Shown: positions 20,713-30,212 of the stretch, in pieces
Numbering within the stretch: the stretch's first letter is position 1
Layout: each line of letters starts with the position of its first letter
Assembly (NCBI RefSeq): GCF_001467535.1
Contig: NZ_LNZC01000006.1
Location: 29,467 to 93,466, forward strand
Direction: 5' to 3'
Source: Legionella worsleiensis
GTDB lineage: Bacteria; Pseudomonadota; Gammaproteobacteria; Legionellales; Legionellaceae
Length of the DNA stretch: 64,000 bases
Made by a program: the position numbers and the translations under genes
Notes under the pieces: generated by a model
The model's database searches: none
Told to the model about the DNA's origin: nothing
Seen by the model: only the letters and a program-made list of their open reading frames with translations

Positions 20713-22053
20713 TTATGTATTTCGGAATTGCTTGCTTAATTGAATGGCCATTTCTATAGATTGTTCATAATTCAATCTGGGGTCAACCAGGCTGTGGTAT
20801 GCCGTTTTCAAATCCTCCGCTCCCAGACCTCGTGCACCGCCTATGCATTCTGTAACATTATCGCCAGTCAATTCAAAATGGACACCACCTAAATAACTTC
20901 CCATAGCGTGATGAATTTCGAGTGCTTGTTTTAATTCCGCAAGAATGGTATCAAAATGACGTGTTTTCGTGCCATCTGCTGTGGTTTCCGTATTGCCGTG
21001 CATGGGATCGCAAGACCAGGTAACGGGTATTTGCGTTTTTTGCACGGCTTCAATAATTGGTGGCAAAAGCCGGTCTATATGCTTGGCTCCTAAGCGGGTA
21101 AAGATCAAAATACGGCCTTCTTCACGGCGTGGATTGGCTCGGTACAATACTTCGGTCAGCCACTCGGGAGTGGCTCCGGGGCCTACTTTTATTCCTATAG
21201 GATTTTCCACGCCACGCAAAAACTCCAGGTGAGCACTATCGATTTGCGCTGTGCGCATGCCTATCCAGGGAAGGTGGGTTGACAGGTTATACCATAAGCC
21301 ATCCTTTAACTGACGTGTTAATGCCTGTTCATAATGCAGATGCAATGCTTCATGTGAGGTATAGAAATCAACTTTATTCAGATTACTGGAGCTTATTCCA
21401 TCAATCGATTCCAAAAAATCTAAAGCGTCTGCGATTGAATCCACAATGTGTTGGTATTCATTTTTTTGAGTTGAATGCTCAACAAATCCTAAATCCCAAC
21501 GCTGTGGATGATGCAAATCGGCAAAACCGCCATCCAGCAAGGCACGAATAAAATTCAAAGTCATGGCAGAGCAGCTGTAGGCTTGCAGGAGTAATTTGGA
21601 GTTAGGCTCTCTGGCTGATGGGGTAAACTCTGGAGAATTAACGATATCCCCTCGATAACTTGGCAGAGTAATTCCGTCTATGGTTTCAAAATCAGAGGAA
21701 CGAGGTTTGGCGTATTGACCGGCAATTCGACCCACACGAATAATGGGTTTGCGTAAACCGTATAACAATATCAAACTCATTTGTAACATAATTTTTAATT
21801 TGTTACTGATGATTTCGGAGCGACAATCGTTAAACGATTCTGCGCAGTCTCCGCCTTGGAGAATAAATGCCTCACCTCGACCTGCTCGGGCAATTTCATT
21901 TTTCAAGTTCTTGATTTCACCGCTGGTTACCAGTGGAGGCAAAACGCTTAACTGCTCGACTATTTTATTTAACTGATCCTGATCGGCGTAATTCGCTGCT
22001 TGAAGATACGAATAACGCTGCCAGGATTGTGGCGACCAAACCTGCATATTCAA
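20713..22053 (-). CDS. Class II 3-deoxy-D-arabino-heptulosonate 7-phosphate (DAHP) synthase
   Basis: First enzyme of the shikimate pathway, condensing phosphoenolpyruvate and erythrose 4-phosphate. This is the class II (plant/Mycobacterium-like) type. Motifs include WSPQSWQ at the N-terminus, LQGGDCAESF with the metal-binding Cys, RIAGQYAKPRSSDFE, the GIKVGPGATPEWL loop, WSCDPMHGNTE (metal His) and HFELTGDNVTECIGG. 446 residues is typical. It stands alone, convergent with hemE. No extra regulatory domain is visible, so any feedback control would lie within the barrel. Confidence 0.95.
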   Translation of the reverse strand: MNMQVWSPQSWQRYSYLQAANYADQDQLNKIVEQLSVLPPLVTSGEIKNLKNEIARAGRGEAFILQGGDCAESFNDCRSEIISNKLKIMLQMSLILLYGLRKPIIRVGRIAGQYAKPRSSDFETIDGITLPSYRGDIVNSPEFTPSAREPNSKLLLQAYSCSAMTLNFIRALLDGGFADLHHPQRWDLGFVEHSTQKNEYQHIVDSIADALDFLESIDGISSSNLNKVDFYTSHEALHLHYEQALTRQLKDGLWYNLSTHLPWIGMRTAQIDSAHLEFLRGVENPIGIKVGPGATPEWLTEVLYRANPRREEGRILIFTRLGAKHIDRLLPPIIEAVQKTQIPVTWSCDPMHGNTETTADGTKTRHFDTILAELKQALEIHHAMGSYLGGVHFELTGDNVTECIGGARGLGAEDLKTAYHSLVDPRLNYEQSIEMAIQLSKQFRNT

Positions 22054-22148
22054 CTCATCTGTTTTTTTTGATAACCAAGTATGGAATAAATGAACATTTA
22101 CTGCAATAGAGATGAAAAGCTAGTCTATATTTAAATCTGCAATGAGGA

Positions 22149-22177
22149 CTTGAAAAATAAAGGTACTGCCCCCATGT
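22149..22177 (+). promoter_or_regulatory. Sigma-32 (RpoH) heat-shock promoter for grpE
   Basis: The -35 element CTTGAAA is at 22149-22155 and the -10 element CCCCATGT at 22170-22177, separated by 14 bases. Both match the RpoH consensus (CTTGAAA, CCCCATnT). The grpE start lies 30 bases further on. Confidence 0.88.
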
Positions 22178-22207
22178 TGTATGGTCACGTTAGTCAGGAG
22201 CACATTT

Positions 22208-22807
22208 ATGAGCAAACATGATAAAAAAGATTGGAGTAAATTCAAGGAAGAACATGAGCACCATGATGAAGAAGTTGGCGAAGAAGTCCCTGCAGAGGAA
22301 ATTCATTCCGATCCGGCTTTAGGTCATCCAAGCTATTTGGCTTTGGAAGAGCAATTGACTCTGGCGGAGCAAAAAGCCCATGAGAACTGGGAAAAATCAG
22401 TGCGGGCAATGGCTGAGCTGGACAACGTGCGCCGCCGCATGGAGCGTGAAGTTGCGAATGCGCATAAATACGGTATGGAAAAATTAATTTCTGCTTTGTT
22501 GCCTGTAGTGGATAGCCTGGAGCAGGCTTTGCAGCTTGCTGGTAAAAGTGCAGATGCTGCCATGCATGAGGGCTTGGAATTAACCACGAAACTCTTTATG
22601 GATGTTTTACAAAAATTTGATGTGAGTGCAATAGACCCCATGGGTGAGTCCTTTGATCCACAACAGCATGAAGCCATGTCTATTCAAGATGTTCCCGGAA
22701 CCCCACCAAATTCAGTTATTGCCGTGGTTCAGAAGGGATACCAGTTGAATGACAGGGTCATAAGACCAGCTCGGGTTGTTGTCTCTAAAAAAGCACCTGC
22801 CGAGTGA
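22208..22807 (+). CDS. grpE: Nucleotide exchange factor GrpE
   Basis: Cochaperone that releases ADP from DnaK. An acidic disordered N-terminus (KEEHEHHDEEVGEEVPAEE) leads to a long coiled coil (about 50-110, with AMAELDNVRRRMEREV) and a C-terminal beta domain with the family motif DPMGESFDPQQHEAM and PNSVIAVVQKGYQLNDRVIRPARV. I chose ATG 22208 (199 residues) because AGGAG at 22196-22200 precedes it at seven bases; the open frame extends nine codons further upstream into the promoter. It is driven by its own sigma-32 promoter, followed by dnaK and dnaJ. Confidence 0.97.
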   Translation: MSKHDKKDWSKFKEEHEHHDEEVGEEVPAEEIHSDPALGHPSYLALEEQLTLAEQKAHENWEKSVRAMAELDNVRRRMEREVANAHKYGMEKLISALLPVVDSLEQALQLAGKSADAAMHEGLELTTKLFMDVLQKFDVSAIDPMGESFDPQQHEAMSIQDVPGTPPNSVIAVVQKGYQLNDRVIRPARVVVSKKAPAE

Positions 22808-22862
22808 GAGGCTGCAAGATTTAAAAAAAATGACGGGTAACAACAGATTTTTTTTTGAAAAG

Positions 22863-22890
22863 CTTGAAATTGGCGTGTTACGCCCCATAT
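22863..22890 (+). promoter_or_regulatory. Sigma-32 (RpoH) heat-shock promoter for dnaK
   Basis: CTTGAAA at 22863-22869 and CCCCATAT at 22883-22890 are separated by 13 bases, an essentially perfect RpoH promoter. It lies in the 126-base gap between grpE and dnaK, giving dnaK its own heat-induced start. Confidence 0.9.
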
Positions 22891-22933
22891 GACAGATATT
22901 GCATTAGAAACTACTAATTTGGAGCAAATAAGA

Positions 22934-24868
22934 ATGGCTAAGATTATTGGAATTGACCTGGGTACCACTAACTCCTGTGTTGCTGTTATGGAAGGTGATA
23001 AGCCTAAGGTAATCGAAAACAGTGAAGGTCATCGTACTACCCCCTCTATTGTTGCCTTTACTGATGATAATGAAGTATTGGTTGGTCAGTCTGCTAAACG
23101 TCAGTCAGTGACTAACCCTGATAAAACCCTCTTTGCAATCAAGCGGTTGATTGGTCGTAAATTTGACGATGCTGTCGTACAAAAAGACATTAAGATGGTT
23201 CCTTACAAAATCATGAAAGCAGACAATGGCGATGCTTGGGTTCGGGTTAAAGATCAGGACAAAGCGCCACCACAGATTTCTGCAGAAGTATTGCGTAAAA
23301 TGAAAAAGACAGCAGAAGATTATCTTGGCGAAGAAGTAAAAGAAGCCGTGATTACTGTTCCTGCCTATTTCAATGATTCGCAAAGACAAGCAACTAAAGA
23401 CGCTGGTCGCATTGCAGGCCTTGAAGTCAAGCGTATCATTAACGAACCAACCGCTGCGGCTCTTGCCTATGGAATGGACAAAAAGCGAGGCGATTCTATT
23501 ATTGCAGTTTATGACCTTGGCGGCGGTACTTTCGATATTTCCATCATTGAAATTGCAGAAGTAGATGGAGAGCACCAATTTGAAGTTCTGGCTACTAACG
23601 GAGATACATTCCTGGGTGGTGAAGATTTTGACCTGGCATTGATTGATTATTTAGCGGCAGAATTTAAAAAGGATTCAGGCATTGATTTGCATAACGATCC
23701 CCTGGCGTTACAGCGTCTGAAAGAAGCTGCGGAAAAAGCTAAAATTGAGCTGTCATCAGCGCAACAAACTGATGTTAATCTGCCTTACATCACCGCAGAT
23801 GCATCTGGCCCTAAGCATTTAAACATCAAGCTTACTCGCGCCAAACTTGAATCTTTAGTTGAAAAACTGGTAGAGCGCACCATAGCACCTTGTAAAACTG
23901 CATTAAAAGACGCAGGGCTTACAGTGTCACAAATTAACGAAGTTATTTTGGTTGGTGGTCAAACCCGTATGCCTTTAGTACAGAAGACTGTTGAAGAGTT
24001 TTTTGGTAAAGAACCAAGAAAAGACGTAAACCCAGATGAAGCGGTAGCAGTGGGCGCAGCAATTCAGGCAGCAGTATTATCTGGCGAAGTAAAAGACATC
24101 TTATTGCTTGACGTCACTCCTTTATCCTTGGGTATTGAGACCATGGGTGGTATCATGACCAAGCTGATTGATAAAAATACGACCATTCCGACTAAAGCCA
24201 ATCAGGTGTTTTCAACTGCTGATGACAATCAGACTGCGGTAACTGTTCATGTTCTCCAAGGTGAGCGTGAGCAAGCATCTGCTAACAAATCATTAGGTCG
24301 ATTTGATTTGGGTGACATTCCTCCTGCACCACGAGGTGTTCCGCAAATTGAAGTAACATTTGATATTGATGCCAATGGTATTTTGAATGTGTCGGCTAAA
24401 GACAAAGCAACAGGAAAAGCACAGTCTATTGTGATTAAAGCATCAAGTGGTTTAAGTGATGAAGAAATTGAAGCAATGGTAAAAGATGCTCAATCTCATG
24501 CAGAAGAAGACAAAAAATTCAAAGAGTTGGCAGAGCTGCGTAATCAGGCAGACAGCATGATTCACAGTTGTGAAAAATCAATGAAGGACTTGGGCGCTGA
24601 ACTGGCTGAAGATGAGAAAAAAGGAATTGAATCAGCAATTGCTGAATTAAAAGAAGCGGTTCAAGGTACAGATAAAGCACAAATTGAGGAAAAACTCAAA
24701 GTGCTAACCGAAGCTTCTGGTAAAATGGCAGAGCGGGTTTATGCTAAAAAATCATCCGAAGGTCAACCTGGAGCTGCAGATGCTGCACAACATCATGAAT
24801 CAGCAAAACCTGCTGATGAAAGTGTTGTTGATGCTGAGTTTGAAGAGGTTAAAGACGACAAAAACTAA
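22934..24868 (+). CDS. dnaK: Chaperone DnaK (Hsp70)
   Basis: ATP-dependent chaperone. I chose ATG 22934, giving [15 protein letters not shown], the invariant Hsp70 N-terminus; GGAG at 22921-22924 precedes it. The reading frame runs 15 codons further upstream to 22889, but that would overlap the promoter. Nucleotide-binding motifs include [34 protein letters not shown] and [13 protein letters not shown]. The substrate-binding domain starts near [14 protein letters not shown], and the C-terminus ends in the acidic [14 protein letters not shown]. The length of 644 is standard. Confidence 0.98.
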   Translation: MAKIIGIDLGTTNSCVAVMEGDKPKVIENSEGHRTTPSIVAFTDDNEVLVGQSAKRQSVTNPDKTLFAIKRLIGRKFDDAVVQKDIKMVPYKIMKADNGDAWVRVKDQDKAPPQISAEVLRKMKKTAEDYLGEEVKEAVITVPAYFNDSQRQATKDAGRIAGLEVKRIINEPTAAALAYGMDKKRGDSIIAVYDLGGGTFDISIIEIAEVDGEHQFEVLATNGDTFLGGEDFDLALIDYLAAEFKKDSGIDLHNDPLALQRLKEAAEKAKIELSSAQQTDVNLPYITADASGPKHLNIKLTRAKLESLVEKLVERTIAPCKTALKDAGLTVSQINEVILVGGQTRMPLVQKTVEEFFGKEPRKDVNPDEAVAVGAAIQAAVLSGEVKDILLLDVTPLSLGIETMGGIMTKLIDKNTTIPTKANQVFSTADDNQTAVTVHVLQGEREQASANKSLGRFDLGDIPPAPRGVPQIEVTFDIDANGILNVSAKDKATGKAQSIVIKASSGLSDEEIEAMVKDAQSHAEEDKKFKELAELRNQADSMIHSCEKSMKDLGAELAEDEKKGIESAIAELKEAVQGTDKAQIEEKLKVLTEASGKMAERVYAKKSSEGQPGAADAAQHHESAKPADESVVDAEFEEVKDDKN

Positions 24869-24960
24869 TCGTATTTGAACGTCTGTGATTAGAGACTAAT
24901 CAATAATATTGGGTCGGGGCGATTTCATCGTCCCGTTTGTATTTTGGTTATGATGCGTGC

Positions 24961-25001
24961 TTTTTTCCAAGAAGTGCATGATCTGTACTTCTTGGAAAAA
25001 A
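24961..25001. terminator. Long perfect hairpin between dnaK and dnaJ
   Basis: Perfect 15-base arms TTTTTTCCAAGAAGT (24961-24975) and its complement (24987-25001) enclose an 11-base loop. The A/T ends give a T-run on both strands after the stem, so it can terminate in either direction. A weaker hairpin (GGGGCGAT with ATCGTCCC) lies just upstream near 24917-24935. Partial read-through from dnaK to dnaJ would lower dnaJ levels. Confidence 0.72.
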
Positions 25002-25041
25002 CACAAAGTCGTGCCAGTGATTTAATAACATGTGAGCAGTT

Positions 25042-26178
25042 ATGGAACAGCGGGATTATTATGAACTTTTAGAAGTTAGTCGAGGCGCTAGCGATGCGGA
25101 AATAAAAAAAGCCTATCGTAAACTGGCGATGAAGTATCACCCTGATCGTAATCCCGATGATGCCTCTGCGGAAGAGAAATTTAAAGAAATTCAAAAAGCG
25201 TACGCCATTCTTTCCGATCAGCAAAAGCGGGCAGCTTATGATCAGTTTGGTCATGCCGGGGTTGACCCTTCAGCGGGAGGACACGGAGGCTTTGGTGGTT
25301 TCGGCGGTTTTGGCGATGTTTTTGAAGATATATTCGAGAATATATTTTCAGGTGGACGAGGACAGGGACGGCAATCACGTGGTCAAAGAGGCTCTGATTT
25401 GCAATTTAACGTTCAGATGACGCTTGAAGAAGCGGCAATAGGAAAAGAAGTCGAAATTACAGTTCCTCGTCATGGAACATGTACAGTGTGTTCCGGTTCA
25501 GGTGCAAAAAAAGGCACCAGCCCCAAAACATGCGAAACCTGTAATGGCATAGGCCAAGTCAGGATTCAGCAAGGATTTTTCTCCATTCAACAGACCTGTC
25601 CTGGTTGTCATGGCGAAGGAAAGACAATTTCAGATCCGTGCAGTAACTGTCACGGTCAAGGTCGAATTCGTGAAAGTAAGAAATTAACCGTTAAAATTCC
25701 TGCCGGTGTTGATAATGGTGATAGAGTTCGTCTGAGTGGCGAAGGAGAGGCGGGCATTCATGGTGGCGGTCCTGGCGATTTGTATGTGCAGGTCAATGTT
25801 AAAACTCATTCCATATTTGAGCGTCATGAAAATGATTTGCATTGCGAAGTGCCTATTGATTTCGTAACTGCGGCGGTAGGTGGTTCAATAGAAGTACCCA
25901 CTTTGGAAGGTAGAGTCACGCTTAAAATACCCGAAGAAACACAAACTGGAAAAGTATTTCGTTTGCGAGGCAAGGGTATGAAGTCTGTTCGCGGGCATGG
26001 ACAGGGTGATTTGCTGTGTAAGGTGGTTGTAGAAACTCCGGTTAATCTGTCCAAAGAGCAAAAAGAATTGTTAACTCAGTTTCAAGAGTCGTTAGAACAT
26101 GGCAAATCGAATCACTCGCCGCGATCCAGCTCCTGGTTTGCTGGAGTGAAAAAATTTTTTGAAGACATGAAATTTTAA
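25042..26178 (+). CDS. dnaJ: Chaperone DnaJ (Hsp40)
   Basis: Type I J-protein that delivers substrates to DnaK and stimulates its ATPase. The J domain (1-70) carries the HPD tripeptide at 33-35. A Gly/Phe-rich region follows ([16 protein letters not shown]). Four zinc-finger repeats CxxCxGxG start at CTVCSGSG and end at CSNCHGQG (about 149-210). The C-terminal substrate domains include [19 protein letters not shown]. 378 residues is normal. A strong hairpin separates it from dnaK, and I see no sigma-32 promoter of its own. Confidence 0.97.
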   Translation: MEQRDYYELLEVSRGASDAEIKKAYRKLAMKYHPDRNPDDASAEEKFKEIQKAYAILSDQQKRAAYDQFGHAGVDPSAGGHGGFGGFGGFGDVFEDIFENIFSGGRGQGRQSRGQRGSDLQFNVQMTLEEAAIGKEVEITVPRHGTCTVCSGSGAKKGTSPKTCETCNGIGQVRIQQGFFSIQQTCPGCHGEGKTISDPCSNCHGQGRIRESKKLTVKIPAGVDNGDRVRLSGEGEAGIHGGGPGDLYVQVNVKTHSIFERHENDLHCEVPIDFVTAAVGGSIEVPTLEGRVTLKIPEETQTGKVFRLRGKGMKSVRGHGQGDLLCKVVVETPVNLSKEQKELLTQFQESLEHGKSNHSPRSSSWFAGVKKFFEDMKF

Positions 26179-26292
26179 AATAACTGAGTTACAATTAGAG
26201 GATTTATCAAAATGTGCATGGAATGCACTGTTTAATTTGTCCTATATAAAGCAAGGATTGACTTGTATTGAACATTAAAGAGCACCTTACAC

Positions 26293-27441
26293 ATGACAAA
26301 TAAACCAGCAATTCTCGTGTTAGCTGATGGCACAATTTATGAGGGAATATCTGTAGGCGCTGATGGTGATTGTGTTGGAGAGTTGGTTTTTAATACTTCA
26401 ATGACGGGTTATCAGGAAATGCTTACTGACCCTTCCTACGCCAGACAAATTATTACTTTAACAGCAGCTCATGTTGGCAATACGGGTTGTAATGACGAGG
26501 ATCTCGAATCCAATAAAATTTGGGCTGCAGGTCTGGTTATGCGCGATTGTTCCATTTTGCACAGTAACTACAGAGCGCACCAGTCACTTCCAGACTGGCT
26601 TAAAAAGAACGAGATAGTTGCGATTTCTGGTATAGATACTCGTGATTTGACCTTAAGACTTCGTGATCAGGGTGCAATTGGTTCTTGTATTACTACTCAA
26701 GCGGATGACCCTGAAGCGGCACTTGCCAAGGCTCGGGCATTTGCCGGGTTAGAAGGATTAGATTTAGCCCAGGAAGTTTCACGACAAGCCATAGAGCGTT
26801 GGCATGAAGGCCGAGGGCCTTGGGGATCTGGTTCTCAACCAAATCGGTTTCATGTTGTGGCCTATGATTTTGGGGTGAAAAACACAATTTTACGTATATT
26901 ACATGATCTGGGATGCTATTTGACCATAGTCCCCGCCAAAACTTCGGCAGCAGAAATTTTAGCCATGAATCCTGATGGTGTTTTTCTGTCCAATGGTCCT
27001 GGCGACCCACAGGCTTGTGACTATGCGATAAAAGCTACCAAGGCATTTTTAGAGCATGCAGTTCCAGTGTTTGGAATTTGTCTGGGCTTTCAGATTCTTG
27101 CTTTAGCTTGTGGTGGAAGAACCTTAAAAATGAAGTTTGGCCATCACGGCGCCAATCATCCTGTAGTGGCAACGCAAGGGGCACGCAAAGTGTATATCAC
27201 CAGCCAGAATCATGGCTTTGCCGTTGATGAAGAAAGTCTTCCTGACTGTCTGGAAGTGACTTATCGTTCCTTGTTTGATAATACTTTGCAGGGGATTAAA
27301 CATAAAAGCAAACCTGCTTTAGGTTTTCAAGGACACCCGGAAGCAAGCCCGGGGCCGCATGATATTGAAACAGTTTTTAACGATTTTATACAGCTAATGA
27401 AGGAATATCAGGTTAATCGTCAGCACAGTCTTAATACCTGA
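26293..27441 (+). CDS. carA: Carbamoyl-phosphate synthase small (glutaminase) subunit
   Basis: Glutamine amidotransferase subunit that supplies ammonia to CarB for carbamoyl phosphate, the precursor of pyrimidines and arginine. The N-terminal domain has the characteristic [20 protein letters not shown]. The C-terminal class I amidotransferase has the nucleophile Cys263 in FGICLGFQ and the His348/Glu350 pair in [12 protein letters not shown]. 382 residues is standard. carB does not follow; metK begins 27 bases downstream, so the usual carAB operon is broken here. Confidence 0.97.
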   Translation: MTNKPAILVLADGTIYEGISVGADGDCVGELVFNTSMTGYQEMLTDPSYARQIITLTAAHVGNTGCNDEDLESNKIWAAGLVMRDCSILHSNYRAHQSLPDWLKKNEIVAISGIDTRDLTLRLRDQGAIGSCITTQADDPEAALAKARAFAGLEGLDLAQEVSRQAIERWHEGRGPWGSGSQPNRFHVVAYDFGVKNTILRILHDLGCYLTIVPAKTSAAEILAMNPDGVFLSNGPGDPQACDYAIKATKAFLEHAVPVFGICLGFQILALACGGRTLKMKFGHHGANHPVVATQGARKVYITSQNHGFAVDEESLPDCLEVTYRSLFDNTLQGIKHKSKPALGFQGHPEASPGPHDIETVFNDFIQLMKEYQVNRQHSLNT

Positions 27442-27468
27442 AATTTGCCATAATAAAGAGGATTTGCA

Positions 27469-28617
27469 ATGAATGAACGTTATGTGTTTACCTCGGAATC
27501 AGTATCTGAGGGGCATCCAGATAAAATAGCAGATCAAATTTCTGATGCGATTTTAGATGCAATTTTAAGGCAAGATAAGACAGCACGAGTTGCCTGTGAA
27601 GTATTTGTCAAAACCGGAATGGTACTCGTTGGCGGCGAAATAACCACCAAAGCCTGGGTAGATGTTGACGAAATTACCCGAGGCGTGATCAAAGAGATTG
27701 GTTACAACAGTTCGCAAATGGGCTTTGACTGGGAATCTTGCGCTGTATTATCCGCTATAGGAAAACAATCTCCCGATATTGCTCAGGGTGTTGATAACCA
27801 GACAACCAAAATATTGGGAGCTGGTGATCAAGGGTTAATGTTTGGATATGCCAGCCGGGAAACCGATGTATATATGCCTGCGCCCATCGCTTACGCTCAT
27901 CGCTTAATGGAACAACAGGCCTTTTTACGTAAATCAGGTCAATTACCCTGGTTGCGTCCAGATGCTAAAAGCCAATTGACTTTAAAATACGAAAACGGAA
28001 TGCCCGTTGAAGTGGATACGGTTGTACTTTCTACTCAACATTCTCCTGAGGTGAGTCACAGTGAGTTGACTGAAGCAATACGTGAAGAACTGATTAAAAA
28101 AGTCATTCCTGCCGAGTGGTTGACCGAAAAAACACGGTATTTTATTAATCCAACCGGTCGATTTGTAATAGGCGGCCCTCTGGGGGATTGCGGTTTAACC
28201 GGTAGAAAAATCATTGTTGATACCTATGGTGGGATGGCCAGACATGGGGGCGGATGTTTCTCAGGAAAAGATCCCTCCAAAGTTGATCGCTCTGCTGCTT
28301 ATGCAGCACGGCATGTTGCAAAAAATATCGTCGCAGCAGGATTAGCTGACAAATGTGAAATTCAAGTTTCCTATGCAATAGGTATTGCTGAGCCCACTTC
28401 AATTTCCGTCGAAACATTTGGCACAGGTAAGCTAAAAAACAGTGACATTATTGATTTGATTCATACTCATTTTGATTTAACTCCGCAGGGAATTATTGAT
28501 CATCATGATTTACTTCGCCCCATTTACCAAAAAACAGCTACTTATGGGCACTACGGACGGGACCAGTTTCCCTGGGAACGCCTGGATAAAGTTGACGAAC
28601 TAAAAAAAGCGTTATAA
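27469..28617 (+). CDS. metK: S-adenosylmethionine synthetase
   Basis: Makes S-adenosylmethionine from methionine and ATP. Motifs are [19 protein letters not shown] (ATP/metal site), the hexapeptide [12 protein letters not shown], and the glycine-rich loop [20 protein letters not shown]. 382 residues is normal. A ribosome-binding site GAGGA precedes the ATG. The gene is 39 bases upstream of ahcY, so synthesis of SAM and clearance of its by-product SAH are probably co-expressed. The short gap after carA leaves no room for a SAM riboswitch directly in front. Confidence 0.98.
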   Translation: MNERYVFTSESVSEGHPDKIADQISDAILDAILRQDKTARVACEVFVKTGMVLVGGEITTKAWVDVDEITRGVIKEIGYNSSQMGFDWESCAVLSAIGKQSPDIAQGVDNQTTKILGAGDQGLMFGYASRETDVYMPAPIAYAHRLMEQQAFLRKSGQLPWLRPDAKSQLTLKYENGMPVEVDTVVLSTQHSPEVSHSELTEAIREELIKKVIPAEWLTEKTRYFINPTGRFVIGGPLGDCGLTGRKIIVDTYGGMARHGGGCFSGKDPSKVDRSAAYAARHVAKNIVAAGLADKCEIQVSYAIGIAEPTSISVETFGTGKLKNSDIIDLIHTHFDLTPQGIIDHHDLLRPIYQKTATYGHYGRDQFPWERLDKVDELKKAL

Positions 28618-28656
28618 TTAATGGATTAAAAATGCATTATCACTAAGGAAGACTCT

Positions 28657-29982
28657 ATGAACTCAGTAACGGAAGCAGTAGTAAAAGTACATAATGCCCA
28701 TGATTTTAAAGTAGCCGATTTATCTCTTGCCGCATGGGGGCGAAAAGAGATAGCTATAGCAGAAACCGAAATGCCCGGGTTAATGGCTTTACGTAAAGAA
28801 TTTAGCCAATCACGTCCGCTAAAAGGCGCACGAATAGCCGGGTGTTTGCACATGACTATTCAAACAGCGGTTCTCATTGAAACGCTGATTGCTTTGGGTG
28901 CTGAAGTTCGCTGGTCTTCCTGTAATATTTTTTCAACCCAGGATCATGCTGCATCGGCCATGGCTGCTGCGGGTATTCCGGTATTTGCCTGGAAAGGAGA
29001 AACTGAGGAAGAATACTGGTGGTGTGTGGAACAGACTGTTCACGGCCCCAATGGATGGACTCCCAACTTGTTACTGGACGATGGCGGCGATTTAACCCAG
29101 ATAATTCATCAAAAATATCCTCATCTGTTAAAAGAAATCAAAGGGGTTTCTGAAGAAACGACTACTGGTGTGGCCAGATTATATGAAATGGCAAAACAAG
29201 GTCATCTACAAATACCAGCCATAAACGTTAATGATGCAGTGACAAAGTCCAAATTTGATAATCTTTACGGCTGCCGTGAGTCTTTGTTAGATGGCTTAAA
29301 GCGTGCTACAGATGTCATGATTGCAGGTAAAGTTGCCTTGATTATGGGCTATGGTGATGTGGGTAAGGGATGTGCCCAGGCGTTAAGAGGGCAGGGCGCT
29401 TCTGTTTTGATTGCTGAGATTGATCCCATTTGCGCCTTGCAAGCTGCGATGGAAGGATACCGGGTAGTCACGCTTGATGATGTAGCTGATCAGGTTGATA
29501 TAGTGGTTACCGCAACAGGCAATTACCATGTAGTAACCCATGATCACATGATGCGGATGAGAAATCAGGCCATATTATGCAACATTGGCCATTTTGACTC
29601 TGAAATTGATATTCAAAGCTTAAAACAGTACCCATGGGAAAATATTAAACCTCAAGTTGATCATGTCATTTTTCCTGATGGAAAACGGCTGATCGTTTTG
29701 GCTGAAGGCCGTTTGGTTAATTTGGGTTGTGCGACAGGACATCCCAGTTTCGTTATGTCTGCATCATTTACCAATCAGGTTCTGGCGCAAATTGAATTAT
29801 TCATAAACTCTAAGCACTATCAGAAACAGGTGTATGTTCTACCCAAACTGTTAGATGAAAAAGTCGCTCGTTTGCATTTAGGACGCATAGGCGCCAAATT
29901 AACCGAATTAACAGCGGAACAGGCGAAGTATCTAGGGGTTAATACTCACGGTCCTTACAAACCAGATCATTATCGCTATTAA
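28657..29982 (+). CDS. ahcY: Adenosylhomocysteinase
   Basis: Hydrolyses S-adenosylhomocysteine to adenosine and homocysteine, using tightly bound NAD. Motifs include [20 protein letters not shown], the substrate site [19 protein letters not shown] segment ([18 protein letters not shown]), [20 protein letters not shown] with the catalytic Lys/Asp, the NAD loop [17 protein letters not shown], and the terminal KPDHYRY with the lysine and tyrosine that reach into the neighbouring subunit. 441 residues fits the bacterial form without the long insertion. Confidence 0.97.
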   Translation: MNSVTEAVVKVHNAHDFKVADLSLAAWGRKEIAIAETEMPGLMALRKEFSQSRPLKGARIAGCLHMTIQTAVLIETLIALGAEVRWSSCNIFSTQDHAASAMAAAGIPVFAWKGETEEEYWWCVEQTVHGPNGWTPNLLLDDGGDLTQIIHQKYPHLLKEIKGVSEETTTGVARLYEMAKQGHLQIPAINVNDAVTKSKFDNLYGCRESLLDGLKRATDVMIAGKVALIMGYGDVGKGCAQALRGQGASVLIAEIDPICALQAAMEGYRVVTLDDVADQVDIVVTATGNYHVVTHDHMMRMRNQAILCNIGHFDSEIDIQSLKQYPWENIKPQVDHVIFPDGKRLIVLAEGRLVNLGCATGHPSFVMSASFTNQVLAQIELFINSKHYQKQVYVLPKLLDEKVARLHLGRIGAKLTELTAEQAKYLGVNTHGPYKPDHYRY

Positions 29983-29986
29983 GTGC

Positions 29987-29998
29987 AGGGCAAACGCA
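29987..29998 (+). repeat. Solo copy of the MITE end motif downstream of ahcY
   Basis: AGGGCAAACGCA matches the first 12 bases of the terminal repeat of the element at 10561. No second end is evident nearby, so this may be a relic or chance. Confidence 0.3.
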
Positions 29999-30060
29999 CC
30001 ATAATGCATATTGTAAAATAAGATGGTCTACTTTTCGTTTTTTTATGTACAAAACCAGTT

Positions 30061-30081
30061 ATGCCCTTGATTCAAGGGCAT
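30061..30081. terminator. Hairpin downstream of ahcY
   Basis: Perfect nine-base arms ATGCCCTTG (30061-30069) and CAAGGGCAT (30073-30081) enclose a three-base loop, 79 bases after the ahcY stop. There is no T-run after it, so its role as a terminator is uncertain. Confidence 0.45.
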
Positions 30082-30212
30082 CTGGATACCCTGCATAAAA
30101 CACGGTAACGAGACAAAAAGCATCCTGTTATTATTCAATATTGACATGCGTGAACCAGCCATTAAACGTTCGGTAAGAGATTAAGAATCAGATTAGACAA
30201 GGAGCATCAAGT

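Noticed and set aside
23105..23578. A 157-codon minus-strand frame inside dnaK.
   Set aside because: It is a typical antisense shadow of a highly conserved gene.
27442..27468. A SAM riboswitch in front of metK.
   Set aside because: The gap to carA is only 27 bases, too short for any known SAM riboswitch.
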